Part shown: positions 59,914 to 64,000 of the stretch, in pieces
Numbering within the stretch: the first letter of the stretch is position 1
Layout: each line of letters opens with the position of its first letter
DNA from: Siphlonurus alternatus
Taxonomy: Eukaryota > Arthropoda > Insecta > Ephemeroptera > Siphlonuridae
Length of the DNA: 64,000 nucleotides
Direction of reading: 5' to 3'
Assembly: GCA_949825025.1 (NCBI GenBank)
Contig: OX463788.1
Span: forward strand, 31,427,715 to 31,491,714
Notes under the pieces: generated by a model
What the model was told of the DNA's origin: nothing
What the model saw: only the letters and a program-made list of their open reading frames with translations
Database searches by the model: none
Position numbers and translations under genes: made by a program

Positions 59914-60051
59914 ATGTCGCCCCGCCGTAAAACGAAAGTGAAAGGCTTTACATTGAAATCTGATGTTCCAGATACGTCGGCAGTCAGGAGCCCAGCTATT
60001 CCAGCCCCTGTAGAACGAGCAATCTCGATCCAACATATAATATATATATAA
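59914..60051 (+). CDS. short ORF with coding-like start (uncertain)
   Basis: ATG TCG CCC CGC CGT opens a 45-codon ORF, MSPRRKTKVKGFTLKS and APVERAISI, ending in AT-repeat sequence. A TATATATAG box lies about 125 bases upstream (about 59788). Base composition differs from the AT-rich surroundings. No family recognised; it may be the first exon of a plus-strand gene or chance. Confidence 0.2.
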   Translation: MSPRRKTKVKGFTLKSDVPDTSAVRSPAIPAPVERAISIQHIIYI

Positions 60052-60866
60052 CTTACGGATTTAAATATAAACTAGGTCAAGTTTCTCTTCAATACCAAGG
60101 CCATGCAAGGATTGTTTCTTCCGTATATTATAAATCAAGGGTGGGGTATTTAAATATTTCACATTAATTTTTGCGTTATAGTTGTCAAGGATATTCTCAG
60201 CTGTATTTGAAAGTTGTTGATATTAACTGTTAATCATGCATAACTTATACCATTATTTTTATTATTGCTGTAAAAATAATTATATATAATATATATCTGG
60301 ATTCAAGTAATTTACAATATTATTATTTTTAAAAAATGTATGAAAAGAATACACTATAATTAATAATGTAGGTACTTTATTTTATGGTATTTTATTATGT
60401 TAATTTTGATAATTAAATAAAGCCAGAAAAATATATCTAATTTCGATTTCACAAAAGCAAGCGCCGAAAGTTAGCGCCAGGCGCACACGTCAAAATATGG
60501 CGCCTAGTAGTCATGGTGCGCAGGCAGTTGAGTGGTGCGGGATACCTGTTGGTGAGCACCGCATATGAGAGCTGCTGGTGGTGACACGGGAGCCGAGAGC
60601 AAGCAAGCAAGCAGGTATATAGTCAGCCGGCTAGGGGGCAAAGAACTTCATCTCATATCACGCCTACGTGCTACAAACTTTCTCCCCTTCACGAATAATT
60701 GTCACTTTCAGTCATGCATGAGTGATTGCATGCACGTTTTTGAGTTTTTGCTTGATTGCTTCGCTTATACGCTCATACAATACACTCGTGCAAAAAGCAA
60801 TAATTACAAATGTAAGGCAAATATTATGATTTTAATAACGAAGAAAGTATATACGAGTTACAATCA

Positions 60867-60973
60867 CTACGTTTACATGACGGTGTTACATGCGTATTCG
60901 TTGACGACGGATAATGTTATTCTTATGAGGCGTCGTCAACGGATCCGTATTAAACACCGTCATGTAAACGTAG
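60867..60973. mobile_element. palindromic repeat (MITE-like)
   Basis: The left arm CTACGTTTACATGACGGTGT and TCGTTGACGACG match the complement of the right arm CGTCGTCAACGGATCCG and ACACCGTCATGTAAACGTAG. It explains much of a 157-codon ORF that crosses it. Confidence 0.75.
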
Positions 60974-62235
60974 TAATTAATGATATATTGACGAGAACTC
61001 GTGCAAAAAATAATTACCCTTATATTTGTTACCTATAAATTCAGTTTTGTAATTTTGAAAACACACAGTGGTTTTAGCATGTGTTAATTAGCTATGTAGC
61101 TAATGCATGTTTACATAAAAGTGTAATGGTATATAGTTAAATTATTATGTACATATCTGTGCCCTCTAAAACTAAATATAACATTTTTAAAAGCTTGCCT
61201 CTAGAACTAACCGAAGTAATTCTTTCTTAAAATATTTGATACGAAATTTGCCGAGACCAATTCTTACAGCAAAACTAAAGATATACTCTAATGCAAGGGT
61301 GAACGAATTAAGTTAACAGTTTACCATGGATCGACGGATTAGCGCACTGTCACATTTCCTTAAACACGAATTTTTAATAACCATGTCAAAAAGTCTACCT
61401 ACGTTTTTTCAACACTTTCACAATTTAATTTTGCAAGAATAACAAGATAAAACATTGAAAAACATAATAAAATATGGAGATTATTAGAAAATTATTTATT
61501 TTACAATATCTTTCAAGATTTTGTCAAATACATTGAACACAGCAAATCTTTGAGAAAAACGTTTAACTCTTCAAGGAGTAATTTCATTGTTAGCGTACAA
61601 AAAATAAATGCTTCGATTGTCACCTCAAACCCCAACTTTTATTACGCTAATTATTACAGGTGTACATAAAAGATAATTAGATAATTAATTTTAGTGATAT
61701 GACGTTTTCAAATTATACACGCTCATTAATTTAGTGTATACCTATAATAAAATTAATGTTGCCTTAAAACAATGATAATCCATTGTTTGTTATCATTGTT
61801 CATGCAATTATCTAAAGGTTGTTGAATGTGAATGCTGCATTGACGCAAGTATTTTGTATTACGTATTTAATTAAATCTTGTCATATTCTTCTGAATTTCC
61901 TTCTAGCGTCATACAAAATCGATAAAATATATAATCACGTCATTATCACATCAATTTCTAGACATGATAAGACTTGTGTTCGTACGTTGTCAACTCGTTG
62001 ATACAACGTACAATAAATCATACGTGCATTACATTGTAAGACGCGGAAAATGACGTATATGAGTTTTTTTTTATTTTAAAGTGTTGTTTTCTAACTTTGG
62101 CAACATTTGAACAATTAAGAGCTTACGCCAATACGAAAAATATAAAAAAAAATGATACACGCGCATCATACTCAACAGAAACTCAATCGTGTTTTAACTG
62201 ACGCGTGTTTTGGATTATGACACTGGTCTTATCGT

Positions 62236-62237
<2 letters not shown>

Positions 62238-62312
<75 letters not shown>
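62238..62312. repeat. (TA)n microsatellite
   Basis: Uninterrupted TA repeat of about 37 units. Confidence 0.96.
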
Positions 62313-64000
62313 TTAGATCCAGTAGATTAAAATTACAAATAATTCTTCAATTAAAAATATCGAACCCAATTACGAATAGCATTGATTATTAAAATAAATG
62401 TCTAGAATCTAAATTAATTAATAGAAAAATATAAGATTGCCAAATCATTTGTAAAGAAAAGTACCGGAAATGTCATGCATACTTCAACTTGTTCTTTCAT
62501 CATACTGTACTTCAACATAATTGTGTTGTTGATCATTGGAATTCAAAAATAATAATTCTCTAAATCAATTTAGAACGTTACTGCTGCAGTGTTTTTAGGC
62601 CTGTAAATAGCTCATCACATGTTTAATATTTAAGAGTACTATTAAGTTAAGAAAATCATATTTTTAAATGTCGATGTGTAATTTATGGTTAACTTTCTAA
62701 AAACAAAACACATATATTATATATAGTAATATATACTCTACGCGATAAGCAATTTCAGGAATTAAAATTTTAACTTCTGCTTGCCATGATTTGAGGTTAT
62801 TTATAAGCATATAATATTCGACAAATCAACTATTTTGTATGTCTGGCTCGCAGTCTATAAAAATGGTCCTTTTCTGCAGCCACGCTAAATAATTATATGA
62901 TTGATTGGTTGATATATTTTGGGGCAATTAACACATTTTGGTCATGTATGCCCCCACGCTATATATGTATATAGCAAAACTGATAGTAAATAAGTTAAAT
63001 GCCTTAAATGATATATGAAAAAAACAAAACAAAATAGTATTTTATGTCAACGTTTTTTCGGAACTGGACACAAAATTAAGTGCTTACAGGTATAGTACGC
63101 ATGCGAGAGAAAGTCATGCTTGCTAGCATATTCGAAGGGATATTTTGCTGGACGTTTCTATCCGGCAGCGGCGTCTCATGTATTGGACCGACTGCTTGCT
63201 TTTCTCGCTGCAGTCGTCACGTACGCTTTCACATAATGACTCCAGAACATGGTACTAAAATTGTCTAAATGACAATTCGGCAGCAAAAACGAATATCTGA
63301 GGAGTCGATTTAGTATTTAATAGTGAGATAAATTCAGCTACAAAAATTAAATTAAAATACATAATTTTAAGTAACTATATGAAGCAAATTGAATTTTATC
63401 TTAATTATTTTCCATTTACTATTATAGTAAAGTAGATTTTGGAATTGTTATTACCCTGATCATAAAAAGGCGGCGTCCGGCCTCTATACATTCTCAATCT
63501 ATTACTATTAACCTTCACAGTTCACAATTGAAGGCTTATTATTTTTATTTTTTTATATTTACCATTGTTATTTTTGAACCATTTTGCAAATAATAAGGAT
63601 AGACTAAATACAGTATATTATATTATATCGTTTTTTTACATATATCATAATTATAAAATATATTGGAAATTATTTTTAATTTTGTGGAACTTAAATCATT
63701 GTATGCAATATATATGCATAATGTTATACTCGTACATTGTTAATGTTATAAATAATCTTTTTCCTTACATGCAACATAAAACATCTTAAAACGTAAGATA
63801 AAAAGTCATTACTAATATATAAAAAAGTAAAATTATTGCAGAATTAATGTCAGTGCAGGATTGACGTTTAATTTTACCGCGCTTTTACACAAACTATCAT
63901 AGCAGAGAGCGCACATTTTGAAAGCACAATATAAACTCAAATGCGATTTCTTTATCTTTTTAGTAATCAAAATAGAGCAGAATGGAAAAAATAAAAAAAA

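Noticed and set aside
60565..61038. 157-codon plus-strand ORF
   Set aside because: Its second half is the palindromic repeat at 60867-60973 and the first half shows no domain.
63895..63920. Minus-strand ATGTGCG as GFAT exon 1
   Set aside because: It gives Met-Cys but is followed by CTCTC, not a GT donor.

Overview
The window is arthropod nuclear DNA: AT-rich, intron-rich, full of simple repeats and small DNA transposons. Two conserved genes can be identified and both lie on the minus strand. I cannot tell insect from crustacean or chelicerate by eye, but both proteins look arthropod.

Gene 1 is calcium/calmodulin-dependent protein kinase II. Only its first coding exon (29848-29912) is visible. 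It encodes the conserved N-terminus MAAPAACTRFSDNYELKEEL and ends in a perfect GTAAGT donor at the phase-2 intron after Gly-Lys, as in other animals. No further kinase exon was found down to base 1, so about 29.8 kb of the window is apparently CaMKII intron 1. Upstream of the start codon is a GC-rich 5' leader/promoter zone with a 65-codon upstream ORF.

Gene 2 is glutamine:fructose-6-phosphate aminotransferase (GFAT), the rate-limiting enzyme of the hexosamine pathway that supplies UDP-GlcNAc for chitin and glycans. Fourteen constitutive exons (54716 down to 41691) join with consistent phases into residues 3-680 and the stop codon. The exon carrying Met1 and the catalytic Cys2 lies outside the window or was not recognised. 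Two phase-compatible microexons (15 and 24 nt) sit in the long intron after residue 220, the place where vertebrate GFPT1 has its muscle-specific insert.

Layout: 1-29847 CaMKII intron 1 (simple repeats, one 200-N gap, several MITEs); 29848-30180 CaMKII first exon, leader and promoter; 30.2-41.2 kb intergenic, dominated by transposons (a 2.8-kb hAT-like element holding a LINE that itself holds a second hAT element, a 2.2-kb foldback element, palindromic MITEs); 41.2-54.7 kb GFAT; 54.7-64 kb GFAT intron 1 or upstream, with a LINE remnant, an (AAAT)n array and two GC-rich islands.

The less ordinary content is the GFAT microexon pair; a terminal-inverted-repeat element in a GFAT intron that carries an apparently spliced opposite-strand ORF; a palindromic TTAA-flanked MITE ending 25 bases from a GFAT splice donor; a giant foldback element with unequal tandem arrays in its two arms; and MITEs that carry CRE (TGACGTCA) sites in both arms.
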